NCBI RefSeq assembly: GCF_014075995.1
Contig: NZ_CP055153.1
Location: 620,001 to 684,000, forward strand
Source of the DNA: Adhaeribacter radiodurans
Lineage (GTDB): Bacteria > Bacteroidota > Bacteroidia > Cytophagales > Hymenobacteraceae
Length of the DNA: 64,000 bases
Direction: 5' to 3'
Shown here: positions 18,668-28,511 of the stretch, one piece after another
Numbering within the stretch: position 1 is the first letter of the stretch
Layout of the letters: each line of letters opens with the position of its first letter
Program-made: the position numbers and the translations under genes
The notes under the pieces: model-generated
Database searches by the model: none
What the model was told of the DNA's origin: nothing
The model's input: the letters and a program-made list of their open reading frames with translations, nothing else

Positions 18668-19498
18668 ATGAAACAAAGATATCATAATAGTCCGCGGGAA
18701 GTAAAACAAATGACCACGGACCATCTGCGGGAAAACTTTTTAATTCCATCGTTAATGCAGCCCGACGAGATAGTGGTTACCTACAGCCACTACGACCGGG
18801 TAATAATTGGCGGGGTAGTACCGGTAAGTAAAAATATCGAACTGCCCAATTACCCGGAACTACGAGCCAACTTTTTTCTGGAACGCAGGGAATTAGGAAT
18901 TATTAATGTAGGCGGTGCGGGCGAGATAGAGGTTGATGGGAAAACTTTTTCTCTGGAGAAACAGGATTGTTTGTACGTCGGTAAAGGTGCCCATTTCGTC
19001 TCTTTCAGGTCTGTGAATCAGGATAAACCGGCTTTGTTTTACCTGTTGTCCGCACCAGCTCATCATGAATTTCCGGCAGCTTTAATGAAGAAGGAAGAAG
19101 CCATGCCTACGAAAATGGGGGCATTGGAAACTTCCAACGAAAGAACGATTTACAAATACATTCATAAGGATGGATTACAAAGTTGCCAATTGGTAATGGG
19201 CTTAACGGTGCTGGCTACCGGTAGTGTCTGGAATACCATGCCGGCCCACACCCACGACCGCCGAATGGAAGCTTATTTTTATTTTGATGTGCCGGAGAAT
19301 CAGGTGGTGGTGCATCTTATGGGCGAACCGCAGGAAACCCGTCATTTAATGGTGCATAATCACCAGGCCATTCTTTCGCCGCCTTGGTCTATTCATGCGG
19401 GTTGTGGTACCAGTAATTATGCTTTTATATGGGGAATGGCCGGCGAAAACAAAGACTACAGCGACATGGACCCGGTGAAAATAACCGAACTTCGGTAA
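18668..19498 (+). CDS. kduI: 5-dehydro-4-deoxy-D-glucuronate isomerase
   Basis: This 276-residue cupin-type isomerase converts 5-keto-4-deoxyuronate, released by GH105 or lyases, to 2,5-diketo-3-deoxygluconate. The ATG at 18668 gives a normal KduI N-terminus (MKQRYHNSPREVKQM); the frame is open upstream to 18530 but that part overlaps kduD and reads as nonsense. Four metal ligands can be placed: H194 and H196 in the HTHDRR motif, E201, and H243 in SIHAGCGT. Their spacing equals that of the E. coli enzyme (196, 198, 203, 245). It follows kduD by 26 bases and is surely in the same transcript. Assignment is firm. Confidence 0.95.
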   Translation: MKQRYHNSPREVKQMTTDHLRENFLIPSLMQPDEIVVTYSHYDRVIIGGVVPVSKNIELPNYPELRANFFLERRELGIINVGGAGEIEVDGKTFSLEKQDCLYVGKGAHFVSFRSVNQDKPALFYLLSAPAHHEFPAALMKKEEAMPTKMGALETSNERTIYKYIHKDGLQSCQLVMGLTVLATGSVWNTMPAHTHDRRMEAYFYFDVPENQVVVHLMGEPQETRHLMVHNHQAILSPPWSIHAGCGTSNYAFIWGMAGENKDYSDMDPVKITELR

Positions 19499-19607
19499 GC
19501 TATTGGTTCCAAGTTAATTCCACTTTTGGTTTTAATAATATGTTGAACCAGGCTGCTTTTTAAATGGCTTTTGAAATCTTTCTTTTTTCTAATTAATGTA
19601 GTACATC

Positions 19608-21560
19608 GTGAAAAAGTATTTATTCTTCCTGGTAGTAATAGCATGCAGTAGCCTTCCGGTAAAATTTTCTTATGGCCAGACTAAAAGGGGAGCCTGGTCC
19701 GAGAAAATGGCGGCTACTGTTATGCATATCTGGAAAGATTCGCTGGTAATGCAGCCCGGTAAACCCGTTAAGTGGGCCTACGACGAAGGCGTGGTGCTGG
19801 AAGGTTTTACCAATATCTGGCGGCGGACCGCTAAAGGAGAATACTTTAAGTTCATCCAGAAAAGCATGGACCATTTTGTGCAGGAGGATGGCAGCATCCG
19901 GAAGTATAAGTCGGAAGAATATAATATTGACCACATTAAAAACGGCCGCATTCTGCTAATGCTTTATAAAGTTACTGGCCAGGAAAAATATTACAAAGCA
20001 GCTACTTTGCTACGCAGCCAATTGAACACGCATCCGCGCACCAAAGAAGGAGGCTTTTGGCACAAGAAAATTTACCCCCACCAAATGTGGCTCGATGGCT
20101 TGTACATGGGGCAGCCCTTTTATGCCGAATACGCTGCAACATTTAACCAGCCTGAAGCATTTGATGATATTGCTAAACAGTTTGTATATATGGAGAACCA
20201 TGCCCGGGACAAAAATACCGGTTTGTTATATCACGGCTGGGACGAATCGAAAGAGCAAAAATGGGCAAATAAAAACACCGGTTTATCGCCGCATTTCTGG
20301 GGCCGGGCCATGGGCTGGTACGGCATGGGTTTGGTAGATGTGCTGGAGTATTTCCCGGGAAAACACCCCCGGCGGAAAGAATTGCTACAAATTTTGGAAC
20401 GCTTTGCCACCGCCGTAGAAAAAGTACAAGACTCAAAATCCGGCGTTTGGTACCAAATCCTAGATAAACCAACGGGCAAAGGCAATTACCTGGAAGCATC
20501 GGCCTCTAACATGTTTGTTTATGCCCTAGCCAAAGGAGTGCGTTTAGGTTATTTGCCTCAAAAATTCGAAGCCGTGGCGCAAAAAGGCTATCAAGGAATA
20601 TTAAAAGAATTTATTAAAACCGATGAAAGTGGGCAAGTAAATCTGCATGGTACGGTAAGCGTGGCTGGTTTAGGCGGTAATCCGTACCGCGATGGTAGTT
20701 ATGAGTACTACCTAAGTGAAAAAGTAGTTGTAAATGACCCGAAAGGAGTAGGCGCTTATTTGCAGGCGGCAAATGAAATGGAGCTACGTGCTATCCCCGC
20801 CGTAGGAAAAGGAAAAACCATTTTGCTCGATGGATACTTTAATAACGAGTTTATGAAAGATGCCAGCGGCCAAACCATTCCGTTTCATTACAAATGGCAG
20901 GAACAAGATAATAACGGTTTTTATTTATTGGGCGAACACGCCCGCTACCGGGGAGCTAAAACAGAAGAACTGAAACAAGCTCCCACCACCGATAATTTAA
21001 AAAATGCCAGTGTTTACATTATAGTGGACCCGGACACCGAAAAGGAAACGGACAAACCTAATTACGTGGAACCGGCACATGTAAGCGCTGTTTCAGAATG
21101 GGTAAAAAACGGGGGCGTTCTGGTATTAATGGCCAATGATTTACCAAATGCCGAACTGGACCATTTCAATACTTTAGCTACAGCATTTGGCATTGAGTTT
21201 AAAAAAGAGACCATAAACCCGGTAACCGGTCGACAGTTTGACATGGGAAAAATTATGGTACCCACCAACCATCCCATTTTTAAAACCAGCGGCCAGCTTT
21301 ACCTGAAAGAAATAAGCACCTTAAACCTGAAAGCTCCTGCTAAATCGGTTTTAGTCCATAAAGGCGACGTGGTAATGGCCGTAGCCAAAGTAGGCAAAGG
21401 AACCGTGTTTGCCGTCGGTGACCCTTGGTTGTACAACGAATACACCGATGGTCGTAAATTACCCGCCGAGTTCCAGAATTTTGCAACCGGTAATGATTTA
21501 CTAAACTGGTTGCTCACGCAAGGGCCCGTTACCGGTAAGCAGGGTGCATTAAAGTTATAA
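19608..21560 (+). CDS. GH105 unsaturated rhamnogalacturonyl/galacturonyl hydrolase with C-terminal DUF4350-like domain
   Basis: This 650-residue secreted enzyme removes the unsaturated uronic acid left at the non-reducing end by lyases, feeding KduI. A GTG start at 19608 gives a good signal peptide (cleavage near residue 24, YGQ); no ATG fits. The GH105/GH88 six-hairpin domain covers about 30-385, with D163 in MWLDGLYMGQPFYAEY as the likely catalytic acid and HFWGRAMGWYGMGL downstream. Residues about 400-650 form a second domain (GKTILLDGYFNNE, WVKNGGVLVLMAND, GTVFAVGDPWLYNEY) resembling DUF4350/glutamine amidotransferase-like folds. Single-domain GH105 proteins are about 370-400 residues, so this is a fusion. 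It lies between kduI and uxaB on the same strand. Confidence 0.92.
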   Translation: MKKYLFFLVVIACSSLPVKFSYGQTKRGAWSEKMAATVMHIWKDSLVMQPGKPVKWAYDEGVVLEGFTNIWRRTAKGEYFKFIQKSMDHFVQEDGSIRKYKSEEYNIDHIKNGRILLMLYKVTGQEKYYKAATLLRSQLNTHPRTKEGGFWHKKIYPHQMWLDGLYMGQPFYAEYAATFNQPEAFDDIAKQFVYMENHARDKNTGLLYHGWDESKEQKWANKNTGLSPHFWGRAMGWYGMGLVDVLEYFPGKHPRRKELLQILERFATAVEKVQDSKSGVWYQILDKPTGKGNYLEASASNMFVYALAKGVRLGYLPQKFEAVAQKGYQGILKEFIKTDESGQVNLHGTVSVAGLGGNPYRDGSYEYYLSEKVVVNDPKGVGAYLQAANEMELRAIPAVGKGKTILLDGYFNNEFMKDASGQTIPFHYKWQEQDNNGFYLLGEHARYRGAKTEELKQAPTTDNLKNASVYIIVDPDTEKETDKPNYVEPAHVSAVSEWVKNGGVLVLMANDLPNAELDHFNTLATAFGIEFKKETINPVTGRQFDMGKIMVPTNHPIFKTSGQLYLKEISTLNLKAPAKSVLVHKGDVVMAVAKVGKGTVFAVGDPWLYNEYTDGRKLPAEFQNFATGNDLLNWLLTQGPVTGKQGALKL

Positions 21561-21696
21561 TATGGTGTAAAAGGTAAATCTTCATCTTATTTATAAGGCT
21601 TATAAGATTACTTGATTTATTTGGCTTCTTTCTTTGGAAAAAGTAGAAGATGTAGAAGTACTCCGTTGTTTTTAAAATTTAAGAATATATATAAAC

Positions 21697-23217
21697 ATGA
21701 TTCTGAATCGGGAAAATTTGAAAAAAATATCCGCATCGGGGAACGTTGTTTTGCCAGCATCCGAAGTATGGACTTTACCCGAAAAAGTATTACAATTCGG
21801 AACCGGCGTATTGTTACGGGGTTTGCCCGATTACTTTATAGATAAAGCCAACCAGCAAGGCGTGTTTAACGGCCGGATAGTGGTAGTTAAATCCACAGAT
21901 AAAGGCAGCACTTCCGAATTTGACGACCAAGATGGCTTATATACTCTTTGTGTGCGGGGCATTGCAGATGGGCAAAAAATAGAAGAAAATATAATTTGTT
22001 CAGCTATCAGCCGGGTGCTTTCCGCTAACTCTGATTGGTCGGCTATTCTTCACGTAGCTATTAGCCCGGATTTACAAATTATCATTTCCAATACCACCGA
22101 AGTAGGCATTCTATTAGTAGATGATTCAGTTCAGGCGCAGCCACCGGTTTCTTTTCCAGGTAAATTATTGGCGGTTTTAAAGGCGCGCTATGAGGCTTTT
22201 GCCGGGGACCCAGGTAAAGGGCTGGTAATTGTACCCACTGAATTAATAACCGATAATGGCACCAAGTTAAAAAATATTGTTACAGAACTGGCCCGACAAA
22301 GTAATCTGGATACCGGATTTCTGCAATGGTTAGCTCAAAGTAATACCTTCTGCAATACCCTCGTCGACCGCATTGTGCCCGGTAAACCGGAGGCAAAGGT
22401 ACTGACGGACTTGGAACAAAAATTAGGGTATCAGGACGATTTGCTAATCTTATCGGAATTGTACCGGTTATGGGCCATAGAGGGAGATGAACACGTAAAA
22501 GAGGTGCTTTCTTTCTCCCAGGTTGATGAGGGAGTTGTGATTGCCCCGGATATTACCAAGTACCGGGAACTAAAATTGAGATTGCTGAATGGAACCCATA
22601 CCTTAAGTTGTGCTTTGGCTTTCCTGGCCGGTCAGATTACGGTAAAAGAGGCCATGGGGCAGAAAGCAGTTTCGGATTTTATTTCCCGGCTCATGAAGGA
22701 AGATATTGCTCCGGCTATTCCTGATGAAGTTTCTTCAACCGAATCGGCCGTTTTCTCCCGCCAGGTTCTGGACCGTTTTCGCAATCCGCACCTCGACCAC
22801 CAGTGGTTAAGCATCTCTTTGAATTATACCGCTAAGTTAAAATTGCGGGTGGTACCGGTAATAGAGAATTATTTTAAAATATTTAACCAGGTGCCTCAAA
22901 ATATTGCCTTGGGTTTTGCCGCCTATTTGGTTTTTATGATTGCAACTGAGACCGAAGCGGGTAAATATTATGGTTCTTATAACGGAGAAAGATATTTAAT
23001 TAACGATGACGCGGCTGGGTATTTTTATGATTTGTGGCAGCAAGATACTCCTGAACAAGTAGTAGAAAAAGCCCTGGAAAATTCAGATTTATGGGGCACT
23101 AACCTTGCCGCTTTACCAAGTTTTACCGCTGCCATTCAAAGTTACCTGCGTTTAATTATGACGGATGGAATATTGCCCCTGATTAAATCCTTAGAATCCG
23201 AAAAAGTATCGGTTTAA
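21697..23217 (+). CDS. uxaB: Tagaturonate reductase (altronate oxidoreductase)
   Basis: This 506-residue cytoplasmic enzyme of the mannitol dehydrogenase family reduces D-tagaturonate to D-altronate with NADH. The N-terminal Rossmann part includes VLQFGTGVLLRGLPDYFIDKA, with the family GxGxFLR-like loop, and the second domain has LRLLNGTHTLSCALAFLAG, with the Asn-x-x-His catalytic-type motif of this family. Length agrees with UxaB. The start at 21697 is the first ATG before the conserved N-terminus. uxaA begins 6 bases after the stop, so the two are cotranscribed. The choice of tagaturonate over fructuronate (UxuB) is supported by the UxaA and UxaC neighbours. Confidence 0.92.
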   Translation: MILNRENLKKISASGNVVLPASEVWTLPEKVLQFGTGVLLRGLPDYFIDKANQQGVFNGRIVVVKSTDKGSTSEFDDQDGLYTLCVRGIADGQKIEENIICSAISRVLSANSDWSAILHVAISPDLQIIISNTTEVGILLVDDSVQAQPPVSFPGKLLAVLKARYEAFAGDPGKGLVIVPTELITDNGTKLKNIVTELARQSNLDTGFLQWLAQSNTFCNTLVDRIVPGKPEAKVLTDLEQKLGYQDDLLILSELYRLWAIEGDEHVKEVLSFSQVDEGVVIAPDITKYRELKLRLLNGTHTLSCALAFLAGQITVKEAMGQKAVSDFISRLMKEDIAPAIPDEVSSTESAVFSRQVLDRFRNPHLDHQWLSISLNYTAKLKLRVVPVIENYFKIFNQVPQNIALGFAAYLVFMIATETEAGKYYGSYNGERYLINDDAAGYFYDLWQQDTPEQVVEKALENSDLWGTNLAALPSFTAAIQSYLRLIMTDGILPLIKSLESEKVSV

Positions 23218-23223
23218 AATAAT

Positions 23224-24876
23224 ATGAAGCAAAGTGTATTAAAAGTTCATCCTCAGGATAATGTGCTGGTAGCCCTACGAAATTTACAGAAAGGCGAAGC
23301 AGTATATTATAACAATGAAGAGTTTTTCATACTGGATAATGTAAAGGCGAAACATAAATTCGCTGCGACCTTTATCCCGAAAAACGGCGACGTAATTATG
23401 TATGGGGTGTTAGTTGGAAAAGCGGAAATGGATTTGCCCAAAGGGGCAGTACTTACCACTGGCAATATAAAACATGCTACCAACGACTTTTCTATTGGGG
23501 AGCGAAAAACAGCTTGGCATAAACCTGATGTTTCAAAATGGCAGGATAAAACCTTTAATGGTTTCCACCGGGCCGACGGCAGCGTAGGCACCGCGAATTA
23601 CTGGCTGGTAGTACCCATGGTTTTCTGCGAAAACCGCAACCTGGAAGTACTACAGGAGGCTTTAGTAGCTCCCTTAGGCTACGGCCGCCGAAAAGTATAC
23701 CAAAACCAAGCGCTAAAACTTATTAATTTATATAAGGCCGGAATAAGTGTAGATGCCCTGCTACAGGCGGATATTTACGTAGAAGATATAGAAGAGAAGA
23801 ACAAACCCCTGTTCCCGAATGTGGATGGTATTAAATTTATTACCCACGAAGGCGGTTGCGGCGGTACGCGGCAAGATGCTCAGGCTTTGTGCAGTTTGCT
23901 GGCGGGGTACATTACGCATCCCAATGTGGCGGGCGCTACCGTGTTAAGTTTAGGTTGTCAGAATGCCCAGGTATCGATGCTGCAAGCCGAAATCCAAAAA
24001 CGAAGTCCGCTGTTTAGTAAGCCGCTTTATATTCTGGACCAACAACAAACCGGAACGGAAGCTAACCTCTTATCCTTGGCGATTAAACAAACTTTTGCCG
24101 GATTGGTGGAAGCCAACCAAAACGAACGGCAACCGGCTCCTTTAAGTAAATTATGCATTGGTTTGGAGTGCGGCGGCTCCGATGGTTTTTCCGGTATTTC
24201 GGCCAACCCAGCTATTGGTTATACTTCCGATTTATTAGTGGCTTTGGGCGGTTCGGTTATTCTGGCGGAGTTTCCAGAGCTGTGCGGCGTCGAACAAAAT
24301 CTAAGTGACCGGTGTGTCAGCACCGACCAGGCCGAACGCTTTTCTTCTTTGATGCGCACTTATAACGACCGGGCTCAAGCAGTAGGTTCGGGGTTTGATA
24401 TGAATCCGTCGCCGGGCAATATCAAAGATGGTTTAATTACCGATGCCATAAAAAGTGCCGGAGCGGCCAAAAAAGGCGGTACTTCGCCGGTAGTAGCCGT
24501 GCTGGATTACCCCGAAAAAGTAACCCAACCGGGCCTTAATTTACTCTGTACTCCTGGCAACGATGTGGAATCTACCACGGCTGAAGTAGCTTCCGGTGCT
24601 AACCTAGTTTTATTTACGACGGGTTTAGGTACCCCAACCGGTAATCCTATAGCGCCCGTAGTAAAAATTGCCTCTAATACCACATTGTTCCAGCGTATGA
24701 GCGATATTATGGATATAAATACCGGTACCATCATTGAAGGTGAAGAAACCATTGAACAAGCCGGTGCCCGTATTCTGGATTATGTAATTCAGGTAGCCAG
24801 CGGCGATGTAGAAGTGAGTGCCGTCCGTCATGGTCAGGATGATTTTATCCCCTGGAAAAGAGGTGTCTCGCTTTAA
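23224..24876 (+). CDS. uxaA: Altronate dehydratase
   Basis: This 550-residue cytoplasmic enzyme dehydrates D-altronate to 2-keto-3-deoxygluconate. The N-terminal SAF domain (about 1-95) begins VLKVHPQDNVLVALRNL, followed by a linker and the large catalytic domain with FHRADGSVGTANYW, THEGGCGGTRQDAQ and GLECGGSDGFSGISANPAIG. The Cys-Gly-rich loops are typical of the iron-dependent UxaA/GarD family. Length is slightly above that of the E. coli enzyme. It lies 6 bases after uxaB and 29 bases before uxaC, giving the complete three-step galacturonate branch in one run. Confidence is high. Confidence 0.95.
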   Translation: MKQSVLKVHPQDNVLVALRNLQKGEAVYYNNEEFFILDNVKAKHKFAATFIPKNGDVIMYGVLVGKAEMDLPKGAVLTTGNIKHATNDFSIGERKTAWHKPDVSKWQDKTFNGFHRADGSVGTANYWLVVPMVFCENRNLEVLQEALVAPLGYGRRKVYQNQALKLINLYKAGISVDALLQADIYVEDIEEKNKPLFPNVDGIKFITHEGGCGGTRQDAQALCSLLAGYITHPNVAGATVLSLGCQNAQVSMLQAEIQKRSPLFSKPLYILDQQQTGTEANLLSLAIKQTFAGLVEANQNERQPAPLSKLCIGLECGGSDGFSGISANPAIGYTSDLLVALGGSVILAEFPELCGVEQNLSDRCVSTDQAERFSSLMRTYNDRAQAVGSGFDMNPSPGNIKDGLITDAIKSAGAAKKGGTSPVVAVLDYPEKVTQPGLNLLCTPGNDVESTTAEVASGANLVLFTTGLGTPTGNPIAPVVKIASNTTLFQRMSDIMDINTGTIIEGEETIEQAGARILDYVIQVASGDVEVSAVRHGQDDFIPWKRGVSL

Positions 24877-24905
24877 GTGCTATTAAAAACTAAATAAAAA
24901 AGAAG

Positions 24906-26351
24906 ATGAGTGATGTATTAAGTCCTTCGCTACAGAAGAAGACCAGTAGCCACAAAGCTTTTCTGGACGATAATTTTTTGTTGCAATCTAAAACAGCGCA
25001 GCAATTATATCATGAGTTTGCCAAAAGCATGCCCATCATTGATTATCACAACCACCTACCGCCCGTGGAAATTGCGCAGGATAAGCAATTCGAAAACATC
25101 ACACAAGTATGGCTTTACGGCGACCATTACAAGTGGCGGGCCATGCGCACCAACGGGGTGAACGAAGCATACTGCACCGGAGATAAAAGCGATTACGAAA
25201 AATTTGAAAAATGGGCGGCTACCGTACCTTATACGCTGCGTAACCCGCTTTACCATTGGTCTCACCTGGAACTACAGCGGTATTTCGATATCCACGAAAT
25301 TTTATCCGGGGCTAATGCCCGCGAGGTGTTTGAGGCCTGTAACGCCAAACTGCAAACTCCGGAATATTCCGTGCGCAACCTGCTGCGCCGCATGAACGTG
25401 GAAACGGTTTGCACCACCGACGATCCGCTCGATTCGTTAGAACATCATCAGAAAATAAAACAGGATGGTTTCGAAATAAAAGTATTACCGGCTTTTCGTC
25501 CTGATAAAGCCATGAACGCCGACGAACCGGCCGCCGTGAATGCCTTTATCCAGAAATTGGAAGCCGTAACTAATACCACTATTACGAGCTACAACGATTA
25601 CTTAACGGCTTTAAAGCAACGCCACGATTATTTTGCGGCTAACGGCTGCTCGGTTTCGGACCATGGACTGGAAGAAATGTACGCCGACGATTATACCGAA
25701 GCAGAAATTAAAGAAATCTTCTCTAAAATCCGTATTCAAAAGCCACTTGCGCTAGCAGAAGTAAGGCAGTTTAAGTCGGCGATGCTGTTCGAGTTTGCGC
25801 TCTGGGACCACGAAAAAGGCTGGGTACAGCAATACCATTTGGGCGCTTTGCGCAATAATAATCCCCGGATGTTGCGCCAGCTCGGCCCCGATACTGGTTG
25901 GGATTCTATAGGTGATTTCCGGCAGGCTCGGGCCTTATCTAAGTTCCTGGCCCGGTTAGATAGCGAAGATCGCTTAGCTAAAACTATTTTGTACAACTTA
26001 AACCCCGCCGACAATGAATTAATGGCTACGATGGTCGGAAACTATAACGATGGTTCTGTGCCGGGTAAAATTCAGTTTGGCTCGGGTTGGTGGTTTTTAG
26101 ACCAGAAAGACGGCATGGTAAAACAAATGAATGCTCTTTCGAATATGGGATTACTCAGCCGTTTTGTAGGCATGCTCACCGACTCCCGCAGCTTTTTATC
26201 ATTTCCGCGCCACGAGTATTTCCGCCGGATTTTATGTAACCTGTTTGGCGAAGACATTGAAAATGGAGAACTGCCCAACGACCTGGACTGGACAGGTAAG
26301 GTTATTCAGGACATTTGCTACCACAATGCTAAAAGTTATTTCAACTTTTAA
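24906..26351 (+). CDS. uxaC: Uronate isomerase (glucuronate/galacturonate isomerase)
   Basis: This 481-residue enzyme of the amidohydrolase superfamily interconverts D-galacturonate and D-tagaturonate (and D-glucuronate and D-fructuronate). The metal-binding motif DYHNHLPP lies near residue 46, followed by WLYGDHYKWRAMRTNGV and, further on, TTDDPLDSLEHH, LPAFRPDKA and GSGWWFLDQKDGM, all standard for UxaC. Length is a little over the usual 470. It starts 29 bases after uxaA and ends the tight catabolic run; a 305-base gap precedes the transporter gene. In the pathway it is the first cytoplasmic step for saturated galacturonate released by GH28 and exo-acting enzymes. Confidence 0.95.
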   Translation: MSDVLSPSLQKKTSSHKAFLDDNFLLQSKTAQQLYHEFAKSMPIIDYHNHLPPVEIAQDKQFENITQVWLYGDHYKWRAMRTNGVNEAYCTGDKSDYEKFEKWAATVPYTLRNPLYHWSHLELQRYFDIHEILSGANAREVFEACNAKLQTPEYSVRNLLRRMNVETVCTTDDPLDSLEHHQKIKQDGFEIKVLPAFRPDKAMNADEPAAVNAFIQKLEAVTNTTITSYNDYLTALKQRHDYFAANGCSVSDHGLEEMYADDYTEAEIKEIFSKIRIQKPLALAEVRQFKSAMLFEFALWDHEKGWVQQYHLGALRNNNPRMLRQLGPDTGWDSIGDFRQARALSKFLARLDSEDRLAKTILYNLNPADNELMATMVGNYNDGSVPGKIQFGSGWWFLDQKDGMVKQMNALSNMGLLSRFVGMLTDSRSFLSFPRHEYFRRILCNLFGEDIENGELPNDLDWTGKVIQDICYHNAKSYFNF

Positions 26352-26656
26352 CTGGAATGACCAAAGTTTTTTGCTTATGATCTGCTTCTTAAAAATTTCG
26401 GATGGCAAAAGTAGGATGATTAAACAAAGTTATTCCTGCCTAAAATTTCTAGATAAGGTTTTTTTTAGCTAACCAGAAGTTATTATTTATTAAGCTGTTT
26501 ATGGGGCTGGTGGAGGGAAGTTAAATTAGCCATCTGTGTCTAGTGTAATGCCGATGTTTGTGTTGTGAGAATGGGGTGTAATTTCAATTTAGAGTTTGAT
26601 AAAAACTCACTCCCAAGGCTCTTAAATTTTTTATAACTTCTTAGTATGGTAAAATT
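26352..26656. other. Intergenic stretch between uxaC and the transporter
   Basis: These 305 bases are AT-rich. I see no gene, no clear terminator and no copy of the operator-like site. It may hold a promoter for the transporter gene, since the spacing breaks the tight run of the uxa genes. Confidence 0.4.
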
Positions 26657-28009
26657 ATGCAACCAGTAGAATCAACTCCTTCTACCTCCAGACAGCCCTT
26701 AAACTCGGCTCAAAGTAAAATTGGCAGTTATCGTTGGACCATTTGTTCGCTGGTATTTTTTGCCACCACTATCAACTACCTGGACCGGGCTGTTATTTCT
26801 TTGCTGAAGCCTTACCTGACCATTGAGTTTAACTGGACTTCCGGCGACTACGCCGATATAGAAATTGCTTTTAAGTTTGCTTATGCTTTGGGTATGTTGG
26901 GCGTAGGCCGGTTGATTGACAGACTCGGTACTAAAATAGGTTATGCATTATCTACTTTTCTGTGGAGTGTAGCGGCGGTTGGGCACGCTTTTGTGAACAG
27001 TACCTTTGGTTTTGGCGTGGCAAGAGCTTTTTTAGGCATTACTGAGGCTGGTAACTTTCCGGCGGCAATTAAGGCTACAGCCGAGTGGTTTCCGAAAAAA
27101 GAACGCGCTTTGGCAACGGGTATATTTAATTCGGGTTCTAACGTGGGCGCCATTGTAGCGCCGCTAACGGTACCGTTAATTGCCGAAACATTAGGTTGGA
27201 AGTGGGCTTTTATCATTACTGGTGCAATTGGGTTTATCTGGTTGATTTTCTGGTTCATGTTTTATGAGGTTCCCGCCCGGCACGCCCGCTTAACCAAAGC
27301 GGAGTTTGATTACATTCACAGCGACGTAGAGGATTTAGCCGCAAATGCCGTTCAGAATGAGCCGAAAGTTTCTTGGTTTCAGCTACTAAAGTTCCGGCAA
27401 ACTTGGGCTTTTGTATTGGGTAAATTTTTAACGGATCCGGTTTGGTGGTTTTACTTGTTCTGGTTGCCCGATTTTCTTGATAAACAATATGGCATTAAGG
27501 GTTTGGAAATTATGTGGCCGGTAGCCTTGGTGTATACTATTTCCAGTGTGGGTTCTGTTGGCGGAGGCTGGCTTCTGTTAAATTTTATCCGAAATGGCTG
27601 GCCGGTTTTTAAGGCCCGCAAAACATCCATGCTGATTTACGCCTTTCTGGTTTTACCAATTGTTTTCGCGCAGCAACTCGGGCAAATTAATATGTGGCTG
27701 GCGGTTTCTATAATTGGTATTGCCGCCGCTGCCCACCAAGCCTGGAGTGCGAATATATTTACCACGGCATCCGATATGTTTCCTAAAAAAGCAGTGGCTT
27801 CTATTACGGGTATGGGTGGTATGGCCGGTGGTCTGGGCGGAATTCTGTTATCTGCACTGGTTCAGAAACGCATGTTTGTGTATTACGAAAGCATTAATCA
27901 ACTCGAAACCGCCTATTTTATCATGTTCCTGATTTGTGGCGGAGCGTATCTAGTGGCATGGTTAATTATGCACTTGTTAGCACCCCGATTAAAGCAAATA
28001 GAAGTGTAA
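26657..28009 (+). CDS. exuT: MFS hexuronate transporter (ExuT-like, ACS family)
   Basis: This 450-residue inner membrane protein has about 12 hydrophobic helices and belongs to the anion:cation symporter branch of the major facilitator superfamily. Landmarks are RWTICSLVFFATTINYLDRAVIS-type sequence in helix 1, GRLIDRLGTKIG between helices 2 and 3 (the MFS loop motif), EAGNFPAAIKATAEWFP and FNSGSNVGAIVAP. These are shared with ExuT and related hexuronate permeases. It should move galacturonate and glucuronate from periplasm to cytoplasm using the proton gradient. The neighbours uxaC upstream and fbp downstream support a uronate substrate. Exact substrate range is not readable from sequence. 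Confidence 0.88.
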   Translation: MQPVESTPSTSRQPLNSAQSKIGSYRWTICSLVFFATTINYLDRAVISLLKPYLTIEFNWTSGDYADIEIAFKFAYALGMLGVGRLIDRLGTKIGYALSTFLWSVAAVGHAFVNSTFGFGVARAFLGITEAGNFPAAIKATAEWFPKKERALATGIFNSGSNVGAIVAPLTVPLIAETLGWKWAFIITGAIGFIWLIFWFMFYEVPARHARLTKAEFDYIHSDVEDLAANAVQNEPKVSWFQLLKFRQTWAFVLGKFLTDPVWWFYLFWLPDFLDKQYGIKGLEIMWPVALVYTISSVGSVGGGWLLLNFIRNGWPVFKARKTSMLIYAFLVLPIVFAQQLGQINMWLAVSIIGIAAAAHQAWSANIFTTASDMFPKKAVASITGMGGMAGGLGGILLSALVQKRMFVYYESINQLETAYFIMFLICGGAYLVAWLIMHLLAPRLKQIEV

Positions 28010-28511
28010 GGATTTAAATTTAATCATTAAATAACTTCGGTAAGCCTTTTGGGAAAACCAAATACTACAGAGATACTCAGGAAGCACAGAATTAATAAAA
28101 AACATCTGAGTATAAGAGAAAGTAAGTAACAAATTGTAATTGATTTTCCTGTAGATTTAATTTTCGTGCTGTTTCGGAGGAATGTAGAAATGCGTTGCTA
28201 GAGACGTATTGGGTAAAATACTATTAGATTAGGCTGATAGGCAGCAATTAAGAGAAGCATACACCAGTTTGGCTGTGGAGAGCCTTCTAAGGTTCCGGTG
28301 CCGAGTAACGAGGCATTCCGACGAAGGTGGAAAAGAAGCTTAGACCAGCCCGAAAGAGCCAACCGAGGACCGCCGGCCACAAGGCAAACTGGTTACGGTA
28401 CAAGTAAGATAGCACTGTAGCCTGGAGACTTGAAAAAGCTCAAAAGATAAACAGCCAATAGCACGACTTTAATATTTCATTCTGTTAAAGATCTAAAATA
28501 AATAATATATT
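28010..28511. other. Intergenic stretch with structured repeat, before fbp
   Basis: This 502-base gap between exuT and fbp holds the GC-rich repeat copy B (28264-28392). The flanks are AT-rich with no supported gene. The fbp promoter should lie in the last 100 bases but no strong match was seen. Confidence 0.5.
28264..28392 (-). repeat. GC-rich structured intergenic repeat, copy B (inverted)
   Basis: The element is bounded by CCAGTTTGGCTGTGG (28264-28278) and CCACAAGGCAAACTGG (28377-28392), an imperfect terminal inverted repeat that would close a long stem. Read on the minus strand it carries the same ordered blocks as copy A at 1024-1138, including AGTTTGCCT, GGCCGGCGG, CGGGCTG, CTTTTCC, TCGGAATGC and GCACCGGAA. 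The arms of the two copies differ in sequence but both can pair. No protein is encoded. Confidence 0.75.
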
